NCBI GenBank assembly: GCA_014239035.1
Contig: JAAZZY010000100.1
Coordinates: 1-5,490, forward strand
Direction: 5' to 3'
Source of the DNA: Chlamydiia bacterium
Lineage (GTDB): Bacteria > Chlamydiota > Chlamydiia > Chlamydiales > JAAZZY01
DNA: 5,490 bases
Both the position numbers and the translations under genes were made by a program. Below are positions 5,316 to 5,490 of this stretch, in pieces (the stretch's first letter is position 1; each line of letters begins with the position of its first letter). Below the pieces are notes generated by a model that saw only the letters and a list, made by a program, of their open reading frames with translations, did not search any database and had not been told where the DNA came from.

Positions 5316-5490
5316 ATACGATCTAAAAGGTATCCCCTTTATTTTAACTGCTCTGGCGCTCTCGCTTTGTACATTTATGGAGGTGCTTGATTTTTCCATT
5401 GCCAATGTCTCGGTCCCCTATATTGCTGGAGGTTTAGGAGTAAGTGATAGCGAAGGAACCTGGGTGATTACTCTATACATGGTGGGAAAT
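5305..5490 (+). CDS. emrB: EmrB-type MFS (DHA2) multidrug transporter, N-terminal part
   Basis: The first 62 codons of an inner-membrane proton-driven exporter; the rest lies beyond the right edge. After a short cytoplasmic start (MENKYDLKG), transmembrane segment 1 runs from about residue 10 to 32 and contains ALSLCTFMEVLDFSIANVSV (18-37). This is the DHA2 first-helix motif (L-D-x-T-I-V-N-V-A-L-P type) with the membrane aspartate at 29. IAGGLGVSDSEGTWVITLYM (40-59) then matches the EmrB block IAGNLGxSxxxGTWVIT and leads into the second helix. The ATG overlaps the emrA stop by 11 bases. No clear Shine-Dalgarno precedes it, which points to translational coupling. An in-frame GTG directly before the ATG is an alternative start of no consequence. 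With the two upstream genes it completes a tripartite exporter. A full-length protein of about 500 residues with 14 membrane segments is expected. Confidence 0.93.
   Translation, partial: MENKYDLKGIPFILTALALSLCTFMEVLDFSIANVSVPYIAGGLGVSDSEGTWVITLYMVGN

Overview
The window looks like chromosomal DNA from a Gram-negative, AT-rich bacterium, most likely a member of the Chlamydiae (an environmental, Parachlamydia- or Simkania-like lineage). The main support is the prolyl-tRNA synthetase fragment. Its editing-domain block with CGANEIDFHY and its C-terminal block DDRKERLGFKLKDSDLLG resemble what I remember of chlamydial ProRS more than the E. coli protein. This placement is from memory and is moderate, not firm. 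An outer-membrane lipoprotein efflux channel confirms a two-membrane envelope.

Layout: (1) 1-1234 (+) is the 3' three-quarters of proS, cut at the left edge. (2) 1161-1910 (-) is a class IV aminotransferase-fold enzyme, probably an aminodeoxychorismate lyase-like protein. It converges on proS and overlaps its last 74 bases. (3) 1911-1978 is a short divergent control region. It has an extended -10 promoter and a very strong Shine-Dalgarno reading right, and a weaker promoter candidate reading left over the same bases. (4) 1979-2563 (+) encodes an unrecognised, strongly acidic 194-residue soluble protein. (5) 2564-2626 is a short gap holding a GC-rich inverted repeat that places the next gene's Shine-Dalgarno in a loop and part of its GTG start codon in a stem. 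(6) 2627-5490 (+) is a tightly packed efflux operon: a NodT/TolC-family outer-membrane channel lipoprotein, an EmrA-type membrane fusion protein, and the first 62 codons of an EmrB-type MFS (DHA2) transporter that runs off the right edge. Both gene junctions in the operon overlap by exactly 11 bases.

The last three genes together encode a complete tripartite drug or toxic-compound exporter (inner-membrane pump, periplasmic adaptor, outer-membrane channel). The enteric EmrAB system borrows an unlinked TolC, whereas here the channel gene leads the operon. The genes to the left are housekeeping (tRNA charging, probably folate or amino-acid metabolism) and have no obvious link to the exporter.

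I see no clearly new system. The points most worth a second look are the hairpin over the start of the channel gene, the acidic orphan protein with one possible ankyrin-like helix pair, and the shortened aminotransferase-fold protein with its antisense overlap. No tRNA, rRNA, CRISPR array, insertion sequence or integrase was seen, and no stretch over 300 bases lacks a gene.
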